64,000 bases of DNA from Bradyrhizobium sp. BR 10289 (GCF_019455385.1 NZ_JACOFR010000013.1:1-64000), one strand, 5' to 3'; numbered from the stretch's first letter, positions 33,435 to 42,463 are shown. Notes: generated by a model from the sequence alone, not told the origin. Translations and numbers: made by a program.

Positions 33435-34295
33435 ATGCTGCCAATGACTATCTTGGAAACGCCAATCCTCCGGGAGGTCCGGAGCAACCATCTCTCGCCC
33501 GCGGGCGTGCATCTGGTTGCGCGCGACTATCCCAAGGGCATGCGGATCGATCCGCACATGCATCGCGAGGCGCAGCTGATCTATGCCGCCAAGGGCACCA
33601 TGCAGGTAACGACGCCCGGCGGGCGCTGGCTGGTGCCGCCGGACCGCGCGGTGTGGGTGCCGGCCGGACTCGATCATTCGCTCGACCTGCTCGCCGACAT
33701 CGAGATGCGCACGCTGTATTTCGACCTCGCCTGGCTGAAGCGCGAACAGCGCTATGCCGGACTGACCAGGGAATTCGTGGTGCGGGTGTCGCCGCTGCTC
33801 AACCAGGCGATCCTGGCGCTGTTCGACGTGCGCAACACCGAGGAGCGCACCGGGCTTTTGGTGCGCCTCGTGATGCTGGAATTGCACCAGGCCGAGGATT
33901 CCGCGACCTTCGTGCCGTTGCCGCACGAAGTGCGCTGCCGCCGCGCCGCGATGATGGTGCTCGACGATCCCACCGGCCTGCACGACATCGACAGCTTGGC
34001 GCGCGAGGTCGGCACTTCCGCGCGGACATTGTCGCGGCTGTTTTCGAGCGAGACGCAGCTGAGCTTCAAGAGCTGGTGCCAGCGCGCCAGGATTGCAGCG
34101 GCGATCCAGCTGATATCGACGGATGCGAATGTCTCGGTGAAGCAGCTCGCGACACAGCTCGGCTATGCCAGCGTGCCGGCGTTCTCGGCCGCGTTCCGGC
34201 AGGTGACGGGCCGGACGCCGACGGAGTTTGCCACACACTCGGTGTCATCGCCCGGCTTGACCGGGCTAGCCAGTACTCCGAGCCGGCGAGGCTAG
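33435..34295 (+). CDS. AraC-family regulator with N-terminal cupin (NimR-like)
   Basis: A 286-residue regulator. The N-terminal AraC-type cupin (about 35-95) has HMHREAQLIYAAKGTMQV and VPAGLDHSLDLLAD. The C-terminal double HTH (about 175-270) has DIDSLAREVGTSARTLSRLF and VSVKQLATQLGYASVPAFSA, ending FRQVTGRTPTEF. The last 16 or so residues (SSPGLTGLASTPSRRG) are encoded by a family-5 repeat and the stop codon lies inside it. ATG 33435 and ATG 33444 are both possible starts; neither has a strong ribosome site. It is divergent from the MFS exporter. Confidence 0.9.
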   Translation: MLPMTILETPILREVRSNHLSPAGVHLVARDYPKGMRIDPHMHREAQLIYAAKGTMQVTTPGGRWLVPPDRAVWVPAGLDHSLDLLADIEMRTLYFDLAWLKREQRYAGLTREFVVRVSPLLNQAILALFDVRNTEERTGLLVRLVMLELHQAEDSATFVPLPHEVRCRRAAMMVLDDPTGLHDIDSLAREVGTSARTLSRLFSSETQLSFKSWCQRARIAAAIQLISTDANVSVKQLATQLGYASVPAFSAAFRQVTGRTPTEFATHSVSSPGLTGLASTPSRRG

Positions 34296-34346
34296 ACTCG
34301 AGAAGCCGCGGCGTACCGGATGCCCCGGTCAAGCCGAGGCATGACA
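34244..34346. repeat. Palindromic repeat, family 5 (copy 1), overlapping araC 3' end
   Basis: GTCATCGCCCGGCTTGACCGG at the left and CCGGTCAAGCCGAGGCATGAC at the right pair imperfectly. The repeat begins before the regulator's stop codon at 34293-34295 and supplies its last codons. A second copy is at 35899-36014 and a related element at 49360-49445. Confidence 0.8.
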
Positions 34347-34523
34347 GCGCGTCTTGGGATGAGCATTCCCGCCACAGCAACGCCCTCGCCCGAGTATGCC
34401 GGCCTTCCCGAAACGCACGGCCCAGCTAAACTTGCCGGAATCGCCTGCTTGATTGTGATCGGCTTCCGCCTAAATCCCGTGTAAGCTTCCGCGACGCACA
34501 AACCCGGACCTGAAAAAGCCCAG

Positions 34524-35873
34524 ATGGCCAACGCCTTCTTCTCCGACCTGCTCGCCACCATCTCCGAGCGCGGCCGTACGCTGCTGCGCCGCGACTCCGC
34601 CGACACCAAACGGGACGCCGACGGGCTGATCGAGCTCTGCGGAGCGCTGCTGTCGGGGCGAGGCGAAGCCTCCGGAACAGCCATGGCGCGCGAGGTGCTC
34701 GATCTCTACCGGGACCTGGATGCGGCAGGACGCCGCGCCTTTTTCGAGGCTCTGGTGCGTGATTTCGGGCCGGACCGGGAACGCCTCTCCCGGGCGATCG
34801 AGAAATGGCGCGCCAAGCCCAGCGATGAAGACGCGAGCTCCTTGCACTTCGCCTCGGAACCGCGGCGGCAGGAGCTGATCCGCCGCCTCAACCGCGCGCC
34901 CGGCGGCACCGGCGATCTCGTCGCCATGCGTGCCGATCTGCTCGGCATGATGAACGGACACACCGATCTCGCCGCGCTCGATCGCGACGTCTCCCATCTG
35001 CTCTCGTCGTGGTTCAACAGGGGGTTTCTCGTGCTGCGCCGGATTGACTGGTCGACCCCGGCCAACATCCTCGAAAAGATCATCCGCTATGAAGCCGTGC
35101 ATGAGATCTCCGACTGGGACGATCTGCGCCGCCGCATCGACCCCGTCGACCGCCGCTGCTACGCCTTCTTTCATCCCGCGATGGTCGACGAGCCCTTGAT
35201 CTTCGTCGAGGTCGCTCTGACCGAAACGATCCCCGGCGCGATCGCCCCGCTGCTTGCGGTCGATCGCCAGCACCTGTCGATCGAGCGCGCGCGCACCGCC
35301 GTATTCTACTCGATCTCCAACACCCAGCGCGGCTTAGGGGGCATTTCGTTCGGCAGCTTCCTTATCAAGCAGGTGGTGGAAGAGCTGCGCCGCGAGCTGC
35401 CGAAGCTCGACACGTTTGTGACGCTGTCGCCAGTGCCGGGCTTCATGCAGTGGATCAGGCAGGACAAGGATTTGCCGCTGTCGGAGGAGGACCGCGAGGT
35501 GCTGAAGCGCCTCGACGATCCCAAATGGTACGAAAACCCCGAGACCACGACGCTGCTGCGCGGCGTGATCGAGCCGCTCGCGGCCCACTATTTCCTCAAG
35601 GCGCGCACGCCGAAAGGCAAGCTGATCGATTCCGTTGCCCGCTTCCATCTCGGCAACGGCGCACGCCTCGAGCGCATCAACTGGCTCGGCGATCTCTCGC
35701 CCAAGGGCATGCGCGAATCCGCCGGCGTGATGGTCAATTACCTCTACCGCCTCGACGACATCGAGAAGAACCACGAGGCCTATGCCAATGACGGCGAGGT
35801 CGTGGCGTCGAGCGCGGTGAAGAAGCTGCTGAAGGGCGAGGGACGACGGCTGTTGGATATGCGGCTGTCTTAG
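34524..35873 (+). CDS. Malonyl-CoA decarboxylase
   Basis: A 449-residue malonyl-CoA decarboxylase, which converts malonyl-CoA to acetyl-CoA and CO2. The helical N-terminal oligomerisation domain covers about 1-170. The catalytic GNAT-like domain follows, with FFHPAMVDEPLIFVEVAL, the conserved FYSISNTQRGLGGISFGSFL segment and TFVTLSPVPGFMQW, which carries the catalytic Ser-His region of the family. Rhizobial relatives (MatA) act in malonate use, but no matB or matC gene is adjacent here, so it may instead control malonyl-CoA levels. Family-5 repeats flank the gene on both sides. Confidence 0.93.
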   Translation: MANAFFSDLLATISERGRTLLRRDSADTKRDADGLIELCGALLSGRGEASGTAMAREVLDLYRDLDAAGRRAFFEALVRDFGPDRERLSRAIEKWRAKPSDEDASSLHFASEPRRQELIRRLNRAPGGTGDLVAMRADLLGMMNGHTDLAALDRDVSHLLSSWFNRGFLVLRRIDWSTPANILEKIIRYEAVHEISDWDDLRRRIDPVDRRCYAFFHPAMVDEPLIFVEVALTETIPGAIAPLLAVDRQHLSIERARTAVFYSISNTQRGLGGISFGSFLIKQVVEELRRELPKLDTFVTLSPVPGFMQWIRQDKDLPLSEEDREVLKRLDDPKWYENPETTTLLRGVIEPLAAHYFLKARTPKGKLIDSVARFHLGNGARLERINWLGDLSPKGMRESAGVMVNYLYRLDDIEKNHEAYANDGEVVASSAVKKLLKGEGRRLLDMRLS

Positions 35874-35898
35874 GGGGCATCTTAGCCACAGCCTCGGT

Positions 35899-36014
35899 GT
35901 CGTCGCCCGGCTTGACCGGGCGATCCAGTATTCCAGAGGCTGGCGTTGGAAAGCTCGCTCTCACAATTCACGCCGCGGCGTGCTGGATGCCCCGGTCAGG
36001 CCGGGGCATGACAG
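35899..36014. repeat. Intergenic palindromic repeat, family 5 (copy 2)
   Basis: TCGTCGCCCGGCTTGACCGG at the left and CCGGTCAGGCCGGGGCATGA at the right. It lies between the convergent malonyl-CoA decarboxylase and tarD genes. Confidence 0.8.
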
Positions 36015-36053
36015 CGGAGTGTGGTGCGGGCCATCGTACCCAGCGCCGGTCCC

Positions 36054-37223
36054 CTACTCCGCCAGCGCCTTCATTTCCTTGTAGAGATCGGACTTGCCTT
36101 CGAAGCCGATGCCGGGAAGATCGGGCATGGTGATGTGGCCGTTCACGACGCTGATACCGTCGGGGAAGCCGCCATAGGGCTGGAATAAATCGGGATAGCT
36201 TTCGTTGCCCCCTAAGCCGAGGCCGGCGGCGATGTTCAGCGACATCTGGTGCCCGCCGTGGGGGATGCAGCGGCTTGGCGACCAGCCGTGGGTCTTCAGC
36301 ACCTCCAGCGTGCGCTGGTATTCGCACAGGCCGTAGGACAGCGCGCAGTCGAATTGCAGCCAGTCGCGGTCGGGGCGCATGCCGCCGTAGCGGATCAAAT
36401 TGCGGGCGTCCTGATGGCTGAAGAGATTCTCGCCTGTGGCCATCGCACCGGGATAGAATTCGGCAAGCGCCGCCTGCAGCGCGTAGTCGAGGGGATCGCC
36501 GGCCTCCTCGTACCAGAACAGCGGATAGTCGCGCAGCATTTTTGCGTAGGCGATTGCTGTTTCCAGATTGAAGCGGCCGTTGGCATCGACCGCGAGCTGC
36601 GCGTCCTTGCCGATCTCCTTCAGAACCGCCTCGATGCGGGTGCGATCTTCCTCGATTGGCGCGCCGCCGATCTTCATCTTCACGACATTATAGCCGCGAT
36701 CGAGATAGCCGCGCATCTCACCGCGGAGCATCGAGAGATCCTTGCCGGGATAGTAATAGCCGCCGGCGGCGTAGACGAAGACGCGCGGATTGGCGGTGAC
36801 GCCGTGGCGCTCGGCGAGCAGACGAAACAGCGGCTTGCCCGCGATCTTCGCCACCGCATCCCACACCGCCATGTCGATGGTGCCGACTGCAACCGAGCGC
36901 TCGCCATGGCCGCCCGGCTTCTCGTTGGTCATCATCGCGGCCCAGACCTTGTCGGGGTCGAGATTGTCGCCTGATACGTTCAGCAGCGACTTCGGATCGG
37001 CTTCAAGGATGCGCGAGGCAAAACGCTCACGGATCAGGCCGCCCTGCCCGTAACGGCCGTTGGAGTTGAATCCGTAGCCGACGACGCGCTTGCCGTCGCG
37101 GACGACGTCGGTGACGACGGCGACGAGGCTCGTCGTCATTTTGGTGAAATCGATATAGGCGTTGCGGATCGGGGACGAGATCGGCTTGGTGATCTCGCGG
37201 ACGTCGACGATGCGGACGGACAT
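36054..37223 (-). CDS. tarD: D-tartrate dehydratase (enolase superfamily)
   Basis: A 389-residue mandelate-racemase-subgroup enolase-superfamily protein. The catalytic Lys184 is in VVKMKIGG, metal ligands are Asp213 (AVDANG), Glu239 (WYEE) and Glu265 (GENL), and the catalytic His322 is in IPHGGHQ. Length and all these positions match the D-tartrate dehydratase characterised from Bradyrhizobium japonicum as I remember it. It converts D-tartrate to oxaloacetate with Mg2+. It stands alone; no tartrate transporter is adjacent. A 232-base gap with a family-4 repeat separates it from the upstream gene. Confidence 0.93.
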   Translation of the reverse strand: MSVRIVDVREITKPISSPIRNAYIDFTKMTTSLVAVVTDVVRDGKRVVGYGFNSNGRYGQGGLIRERFASRILEADPKSLLNVSGDNLDPDKVWAAMMTNEKPGGHGERSVAVGTIDMAVWDAVAKIAGKPLFRLLAERHGVTANPRVFVYAAGGYYYPGKDLSMLRGEMRGYLDRGYNVVKMKIGGAPIEEDRTRIEAVLKEIGKDAQLAVDANGRFNLETAIAYAKMLRDYPLFWYEEAGDPLDYALQAALAEFYPGAMATGENLFSHQDARNLIRYGGMRPDRDWLQFDCALSYGLCEYQRTLEVLKTHGWSPSRCIPHGGHQMSLNIAAGLGLGGNESYPDLFQPYGGFPDGISVVNGHITMPDLPGIGFEGKSDLYKEMKALAE

Positions 37224-37268
37224 GGGGTGGCCTTTGATGGTCGAAAGGAAGTTCGTCGGACTATCTCC

Positions 37269-37400
37269 CCGTCATCCTGAGGTGCGAGCCGTGGGACGCG
37301 TGGGCGTCCCACGGAGAGCCTCGAAGGATGAACGGCCGAGGTGCAGCCGGGCCGTCGCCCTTCGAGACTCGCCGAAGAGGCGAGCACCTCAGGGTGACGG
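37269..37400. repeat. Intergenic palindromic repeat, family 4
   Basis: CCGTCATCCTGAGGTGC and GCACCTCAGGGTGACGG form a 16-of-17 terminal inverted repeat, with inner arms GTGGGACG / CGTCCCAC and CTTCGAGACTC / GAGCCTCGAAGG. It occupies most of the gap between tarD and the DUF3297 gene. Only one copy is seen in this window. Confidence 0.75.
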
Positions 37401-37455
37401 ATATGCATTTGAACGCGCTGCGCCTCCGATCGGCACTGCAATGGCGGCTTCGCCG

Positions 37456-37713
37456 TTACTTCTTGTCCCTGAAATACGGCTCCACCGGGCCATGCACCTT
37501 GATGGTCAGCGGGTTGCCGTAGCGGTCCTTGGCGTTGCCGGCGGTGACGCGGACCCAGCCTTCGCTGATGCAGTACTCCTCGACATTGGTCTTCTCGATG
37601 CCCTTGAAGCGGATGCCGACGTCGCGCGCCAAAATGTCCGCGTTGTAATAGGGGCTATTGGGATCGACCGACAGGCGGTCGGGAAATTCGTCGCTCATGA
37701 TTGTCTCGCTCAT
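37456..37713 (-). CDS. DUF3297 family protein
   Basis: An 85-residue protein with the DUF3297 pattern: DRLSVDPNSPYYNADILARD, VGIRFKGIEKTNVEEYCISE and a C-terminal VHGPVEPYF. It is a small cytoplasmic protein of unknown function found in many proteobacteria. The ATG at 37713 overlaps the glutathione peroxidase stop codon as ATGA, which supports translational coupling. An internal ATG at 37698 is an alternative and fits the family's usual start. Confidence 0.82.
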   Translation of the reverse strand: MSETIMSDEFPDRLSVDPNSPYYNADILARDVGIRFKGIEKTNVEEYCISEGWVRVTAGNAKDRYGNPLTIKVHGPVEPYFRDKK

Positions 37714-38186
37714 AACAGGGACTCGATTTGATTCCGCAATCCTTCCGGCCGGGCCGTCGGCGCGTAGCGCGCGATCACCTTGCCGGCACGATCCACCAGG
37801 AATTTGGTGAAATTCCATTTGATGGAGGCGCCAAGAAGGCCGGATTGCTGGCGTTTCAGATACTCATACAGGGGATGCGCGTTGGCGCCGTTGACGTCGA
37901 TCTTGGCGAACAGCGGAAAGGTGACGTCATAATTGGTGGAGCAGAACGCCTGGATCTCGGCGGCCTGCCCCGGCTCCTGGGCGCCGAACTGGTTGCAGGG
38001 AAAGCCGAGCACCGAGAAACCGCGCGGCGAGAGATCGCGGTAGAGATCCTCGAGGCCGCGATATTGCGGCGTGAAGCCGCATTTGCTCGCGGTGTTGACG
38101 ATCAGCAGTACCTGGCCTTCGAAGCGGCGCATCGACACTTCCTCGCCGGCAAGCGAGTTGGCCTTGAAGTCGTAGATCGCGGACAT
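37710..38186 (-). CDS. Glutathione peroxidase family protein
   Basis: A 158-residue thiol peroxidase. The active-site Cys36 is in NTASKCGFTPQY, followed by the second family motif LGFPCNQFGAQEPG (Gln of the catalytic triad) and KWNFTKFLVD (Trp/Asn). It reduces peroxides with thioredoxin or glutathione; the catalytic residue is Cys, not selenocysteine. It is the middle gene of the amidase-gpx-DUF3297 operon, with a 3-base gap to the amidase and an ATGA overlap with DUF3297. Confidence 0.92.
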   Translation of the reverse strand: MSAIYDFKANSLAGEEVSMRRFEGQVLLIVNTASKCGFTPQYRGLEDLYRDLSPRGFSVLGFPCNQFGAQEPGQAAEIQAFCSTNYDVTFPLFAKIDVNGANAHPLYEYLKRQQSGLLGASIKWNFTKFLVDRAGKVIARYAPTARPEGLRNQIESLL

Positions 38187-38189
38187 CGG

Positions 38190-39590
38190 TCAGCCCACGG
38201 GATCGATCGGCGACGGCGGCACGCCGCCGGCCTCGATCGCTTCGCCGGCGAGCAGGCAGAGGTCTTCGCGATAGCGGCCGGAGACGATGTGCACGCCAAC
38301 CGGCGTCTTGCCGACGAGGCCAGTCGAGACCACGAGACCCGGCAGGCCCATGAAGGGCGTTGCGATCTGCGGCATCTGCGCTTCCCAGACGCGCTCGAAG
38401 GAGGCAGCGTCCTTGACGTCGAGATGATCGGGGAACGGCAGCTCGCCGGAGACCGGCGTCAGCACCACCGCATATTTTTCGAAGAACAGCATCCAGTCGC
38501 GGGTCAGCGTGGCGCGGCGGGTCAGCGCCTTGGCATAATCAGCCTGATCCATCGGCGTGACCTTGGCGCGGTTACCGCGCAGGCACGCCAGCGCGCCGGG
38601 ATCGCCCTCGCGTTCGGCCATCTCCAGCTGTGCCTCATAGGCATCGCCGAGCCAGAGTTTTCGCTGCCACTCCACGGCTTCGCGCATCGGCGGCGTGTTC
38701 TCGATGAGCTCGACGGTCCAGCCGGCGCGCTCGAGGCGCTGGCCGGCGTCGGTCACGGCGGCCTTCACCTCGGCCTTGGTCGCGAGCCCATCCGGATTGA
38801 GGCAGATCGCGGCGCGCTTCTCGCGCGCTGGACCTTCCAGCGGCGCCGGCACATACCAGGGATCGCGGATGTCGCGGGCCGACATCGCGGCGAGCGAAAT
38901 CCTGAGGTCGTTGACGGTGCGGGCCAGCGGGCCCGAGACCGCCATGATCTGCGGTCCGATCGGCCGTTCCGGCAGCGCCGGGTTGAAGGCGGGGATGCGG
39001 CCGAGCGTCGGGCGCAGGCCATGGACGCCGCAGGCATAGGCGGGATAGCGGATCGAGCCGGCGATGTCGGTGCCGTGGGCGATATGGCCGATGCCGGCCG
39101 CCACCGCCGAGCCGGCGCCGCCGGAGGAGCCGCCGGGGGTCAGCGAGGCATCGCGGGGGTTCTTGGTGTCACCATGGACGAGGTTGGTGGTGAACCAGCG
39201 ATAGGAGAAGGCCGGGCAATTGGTGCGCCCCAGGAGAACCGCACCGGATTTGCGGAAATTCGCGACGACGGGATTGTCCTCGCGCGCAATCAGATCGCGC
39301 TGCAGCTTGAGGCCGTTGGTGGTGGCAAAGCCCTCCTGGTCGACATTGGCCTTGATGGTGACGGGCACGCCGGCGAGCACGCCGGGGTCCTCGCCCCGAG
39401 CAATGGCGGCATCGACGGCGTCGGCCTGCTTGAGCACGTCCTCCGGCCGGTGGTCGATCACGGCGTTGAGCTGGGGATTGACGGCGTCGAGGCGGGCGAG
39501 GCCGGCCTTGGCGGCCTCCTTGGCGGACACCTTTTTGGTTTTGACGAGGGTAGCGAGGTCGGCGGCCGACAGGCGCCAGAGATCTTGCAT
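38190..39590 (-). CDS. Amidase (amidase signature family)
   Basis: A 466-residue amidase-signature hydrolase. The Ser-cisSer-Lys triad is visible as Lys80 (VTIKANVD), Ser155 in GGSSGG and nucleophile Ser179 in GTDIAGSIR. Family members cleave carboxamides, including nitrile-derived amides, aryl amides and amino acid amides; some are Glu-tRNA amidotransferase subunits. GatCAB is unlikely here because no gatB or gatC is adjacent. It heads the operon with gpx and DUF3297. Confidence 0.9.
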   Translation of the reverse strand: MQDLWRLSAADLATLVKTKKVSAKEAAKAGLARLDAVNPQLNAVIDHRPEDVLKQADAVDAAIARGEDPGVLAGVPVTIKANVDQEGFATTNGLKLQRDLIAREDNPVVANFRKSGAVLLGRTNCPAFSYRWFTTNLVHGDTKNPRDASLTPGGSSGGAGSAVAAGIGHIAHGTDIAGSIRYPAYACGVHGLRPTLGRIPAFNPALPERPIGPQIMAVSGPLARTVNDLRISLAAMSARDIRDPWYVPAPLEGPAREKRAAICLNPDGLATKAEVKAAVTDAGQRLERAGWTVELIENTPPMREAVEWQRKLWLGDAYEAQLEMAEREGDPGALACLRGNRAKVTPMDQADYAKALTRRATLTRDWMLFFEKYAVVLTPVSGELPFPDHLDVKDAASFERVWEAQMPQIATPFMGLPGLVVSTGLVGKTPVGVHIVSGRYREDLCLLAGEAIEAGGVPPSPIDPVG

Positions 39591-39703
39591 GGCTTGCTCC
39601 GTATGACCGGCGTCTTTTAGCGCCGGGAACGCGGCAAAGCCATGCGGATTTCGCAGGGGCGAAGGGCCGCGGGCCTCACCCGCCGCGTCGCGGATCGATC
39701 CGG

Positions 39704-39961
39704 CTAATGCCTCGTCGCCGACTGGTCCGGGATATCCAGCAGGGCCTCGGTGAAGGGGAATTCGAGCACGATCTCGCCGTCATCGTCGGTGACCTCGATC
39801 ACCGCCTCCATCAGGGCCGGCTGGGCGCCTTCCGACTTCACCACCTCCAGGATCATCTGGCGGGCGACTTCCCAGGCGCGGTCGGGGTTGCGCAGGTCCT
39901 CGCCGTCAGGATCCACGATCAATTCGTCGCCGATACGGGTGTTGAAGAAATATCTGGGCAT
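39704..39961 (-). CDS. DUF6894-type small protein
   Basis: An 85-residue acidic protein beginning MPRYFFNTRIGDELIVDPDG, the hallmark N-terminus of the DUF6894 family common in Bradyrhizobium and Methylobacterium. It continues with an AWEVARQMILEVV helix and a C-terminal strand (VTDDDGEIVLEFPFTEAL). Function unknown. I start at the ATG at 39961 because the family begins MPRYFF; an in-frame start at 39988 is possible. Confidence 0.78.
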   Translation of the reverse strand: MPRYFFNTRIGDELIVDPDGEDLRNPDRAWEVARQMILEVVKSEGAQPALMEAVIEVTDDDGEIVLEFPFTEALLDIPDQSATRH

Positions 39962-40120
39962 GCCTGATCCAATGGGGTCGCCTGTCACCGATTGAAAGCC
40001 GTTCCATACTCACAACTGGTTTATCCCGACAGGGATCACGACCTATCGACGATTTGCCTATGTCATTCGCTCATCTTTACGGCCGCAATGCGCTTCTTTG
40101 CAGTGCAGCAATTCCACCGG

Positions 40121-40133
40121 CCTACTACGTAGG
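40121..40133. promoter_or_regulatory. Short palindrome upstream of pqqA
   Basis: CCTAC-TAC-GTAGG is a perfect 5+5 inverted repeat about 90 bases upstream of pqqA, in the relatively AT-rich stretch 39990-40222 that should hold the pqq promoter. A role in regulation is only a suggestion. Confidence 0.3.
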
Positions 40134-40222
40134 TCGGGAAAATTTCACTGGCGAACTTTTCCCCCCGCAGTAACTTAGCAGATGGGCGGATACGTCCGAA
40201 TTCGCGAATATGGAGAGCCAAA

Positions 40223-40303
40223 ATGGCCTGGAAAGCCCCGAAGATCGTCGAAGTGCCCTGCGGCATGGAAATCAACATGTATGTGAGCGCCACCCGCAAG
40301 TAA
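40223..40303 (+). CDS. pqqA: PQQ precursor peptide PqqA
   Basis: A 26-residue peptide starting MAWKAPKIVEVP and ending YVSATRK. It contains the Glu16-x-x-x-Tyr20 pair (EINMY) that PqqE crosslinks and that becomes the carbon and nitrogen skeleton of PQQ. GGAGAG lies 7 bases before the ATG. It is followed after 133 bases by pqqB. The length and motif are typical of PqqA. Confidence 0.96.
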   Translation: MAWKAPKIVEVPCGMEINMYVSATRK

Positions 40304-40436
40304 GCGGTTGGTGAGTTTGCGTTCTGCGCAGGTGGGTATTTGGGTCACGAACCATTTCCTGACGACGGAAACCGTGTCGGCCTGATATCCACCTGGCGAC
40401 GTTCGCTTTAAGAAATTGGCCTCCAGGAGACGTAAC

Positions 40437-41366
40437 ATGCTTCGCGTCGTCGTCCTGGGCGCCGGGGCTGGCGGCGGAGTCCCGCAATGGAATTGCGGGT
40501 GTGAGGGCTGTCGGGCGGCGCGTCACCGCGGACAAGAGCTTCAGAGAACCCAGGCCTCGGTTGCCTTCAGCGGCGACGGCGAGCATTGGTTCCTGATCAA
40601 CGCCTCCCCTGACCTGCGCCAGCAATTGAATGCCACGCCGCAGCTGCATCCCAAGGCAGGCGCGCTGCGCCATACGCCCGTCGCAGGCGTGATCCTGACC
40701 AACAGCGAAGTCGACGCGGTGGCGGGCTTGCTATCGATGCGCGAGGGCTCGTCCTTCACGGTCTATGCGCATGAGAAGGTGCTGGCGATCCTTGCGAGCA
40801 ACAGCATCTTCAACGTGCTGAACGAGAAGAACGTCAAGCGCCAGCCGATCGGGATCGGCGAGCCGTTCGAGCCGCGATTGCCGGATGGCGCGCGATCGGG
40901 ATTGGAAGTGCTGCCGTTCGCGGTGCCTGGCAAGTCGGCCTGGTATCTCGAAGGCAAGGTTCATCCGGGCGGTGAGAGCGGCGACGGCGATACGCTGGGG
41001 CTGAAGATCACCGACAAGGCCAGCGGCAAGTGTTTCTACTTCATCGCCGCCTGCGCCGAGGTCACCGACGCGCTCAAGGCCGAGATCAACGGCGCGACGC
41101 TGGTGTTCTTCGACGGCACGGTGTGGCGGGACGACGAGATGATCAAGGCCGGGCTCGGCCACAAGACCGGCAAGAGCATGGGCCATGTCGCGATGTCCGG
41201 TCACGATGGCGCGATTGCACGCCTTGCCGATCTCAAGATCGACAAGAAGATATTTCTGCATATCAATAACTCGAACCCGGCGCTGCTGCCCGATACGCCT
41301 GAACGCAAGACGCTCGAGGCGGCGGGCTGGCAGATTCCCGCCGACGGAACGGAGATCGTGCTGTGA
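40437..41366 (+). CDS. pqqB: PQQ biosynthesis protein PqqB
   Basis: A 309-residue metallo-beta-lactamase-fold protein. It begins MLRVVVLGAGAGGGVPQWNC with the conserved CGCEGCRAAR, followed by LINASPDLRQQL. Unlike classic hydrolases of the fold, it has an NSEVDAVAGLL motif in place of HxHxDH, as known for PqqB. It is thought to hydroxylate a tyrosine in the crosslinked precursor. I start at ATG 40437 with AGGAG upstream. Its TGA overlaps the pqqC start as GTGA. Confidence 0.95.
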   Translation: MLRVVVLGAGAGGGVPQWNCGCEGCRAARHRGQELQRTQASVAFSGDGEHWFLINASPDLRQQLNATPQLHPKAGALRHTPVAGVILTNSEVDAVAGLLSMREGSSFTVYAHEKVLAILASNSIFNVLNEKNVKRQPIGIGEPFEPRLPDGARSGLEVLPFAVPGKSAWYLEGKVHPGGESGDGDTLGLKITDKASGKCFYFIAACAEVTDALKAEINGATLVFFDGTVWRDDEMIKAGLGHKTGKSMGHVAMSGHDGAIARLADLKIDKKIFLHINNSNPALLPDTPERKTLEAAGWQIPADGTEIVL

Positions 41367-42139
41367 GTGTCAACATGACTGGAATGACTGCGCTCTCGAT
41401 CGGCAAGGACATCCGCCTCAACTCGGCCGAGGAACTGGAGGCGACGCTGCGCCATATCGGGGCGACGCGCTATCACAGCCTGCATCCGTTCCATAAGCTG
41501 CTGCACGGCGGCAAGCTGAACAAGGGCCAGGTGCAGGCCTGGGCGCTGAACCGCTACTATTACCAGAGCACGATCCCGATCAAGGACGCGGTGGTGATCT
41601 CGCGCTTCCGCGACCGCGCCACGCGCCTGGAATGGCGCCACCGCATCGAGGACCATGACGGCGACGTCGGCTCGGAAGGCGGCATCGAACGCTGGCTGAA
41701 GCTGACCGAAGGCCTCGGCCTCGACACGGCCTATGTGGAATCCACCGAGGGCATCCTGCCGGCGACGCGGTTCGCGGTCGAGGCTTACGTGCACTTCTGT
41801 CGTGAGAAGAGCCCGCTGGAGGCGATTGCCTCCTCACTCACCGAATTGTTCGCGCCGAGCATCCACGAAGAGCGCATCGCCGGCATGTTGCAGCACTATG
41901 ATTTCGTCAACCCCGACATCATGAGCTACTTCAAGCGCCGCCTGACGCAGGCGCCGCGCGATGCCAATTTCGCGCTCGATTATGTCAGGACGCACGCGGG
42001 GACCCCGGAAGAGCGCGCGCAGGTGTGCAACGCGCTGATCTTCAAGACCAACGTGTTGTGGGTGCAACTCGACGCGCTCTATCATGCCTATGTCGAAGGC
42101 AACATTCCGCCGGGCGCGTTCGTGCCCAAAGCGAGCTGA
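41363..42139 (+). CDS. pqqC: Pyrroloquinoline-quinone synthase PqqC
   Basis: A 258-residue PqqC, the oxidase that closes the ring and performs the final eight-electron oxidation of the intermediate to PQQ. All-helical haem-oxygenase-like fold. Family motifs include HPFHKLLHGGKLNKGQVQAW, ALNRYYYQSTIPIKDA and RIEDHDGDVGSEGGIERWLK. The GTG start at 41363 overlaps the pqqB stop; an ATG at 41375 is an alternative. Confidence 0.96.
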   Translation: MSVNMTGMTALSIGKDIRLNSAEELEATLRHIGATRYHSLHPFHKLLHGGKLNKGQVQAWALNRYYYQSTIPIKDAVVISRFRDRATRLEWRHRIEDHDGDVGSEGGIERWLKLTEGLGLDTAYVESTEGILPATRFAVEAYVHFCREKSPLEAIASSLTELFAPSIHEERIAGMLQHYDFVNPDIMSYFKRRLTQAPRDANFALDYVRTHAGTPEERAQVCNALIFKTNVLWVQLDALYHAYVEGNIPPGAFVPKAS

Positions 42140-42151
42140 GGAACGAGAGCG

Positions 42152-42463
42152 ATGGCTGGGCCGCGGAACATCAGCGTCAGCGAGGCAAGCCGCCCCCTGC
42201 TGCCGCGGCATGCCAAGCTGAAATATGACGAGACGCGGAAAGTCTGGGTGATCCTCGCTCCCGAGCGCGTGCTCGCGCCCGACGAGATCGCGGTGGAAGT
42301 CCTGCAGCTCTGCGACGGCAAGCGCAGTGTCGGCGACGTGTCCGACCAGCTCGCGGCGAAATACGCCGCCCCCCGCGAGGCAATCCTGGCCGACGTCATC
42401 GTCATGCTGCAGGATCTCGCCGACAAGGGCTTTTTGACCGAGGCGAGGGAGAAGACGCCATGA
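42152..42463 (+). CDS. pqqD: PQQ biosynthesis chaperone PqqD
   Basis: A 103-residue PqqD, the peptide chaperone (RRE domain) that binds PqqA and presents it to PqqE. It shows KLKYDETRKVWVILAPERVL, then LQLCDGKRSVGDVSDQLAAK and a helical C-terminus. The N-terminal 15 residues are extra to the core domain. Its stop overlaps the pqqE start as ATGA. Confidence 0.95.
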   Translation: MAGPRNISVSEASRPLLPRHAKLKYDETRKVWVILAPERVLAPDEIAVEVLQLCDGKRSVGDVSDQLAAKYAAPREAILADVIVMLQDLADKGFLTEAREKTP

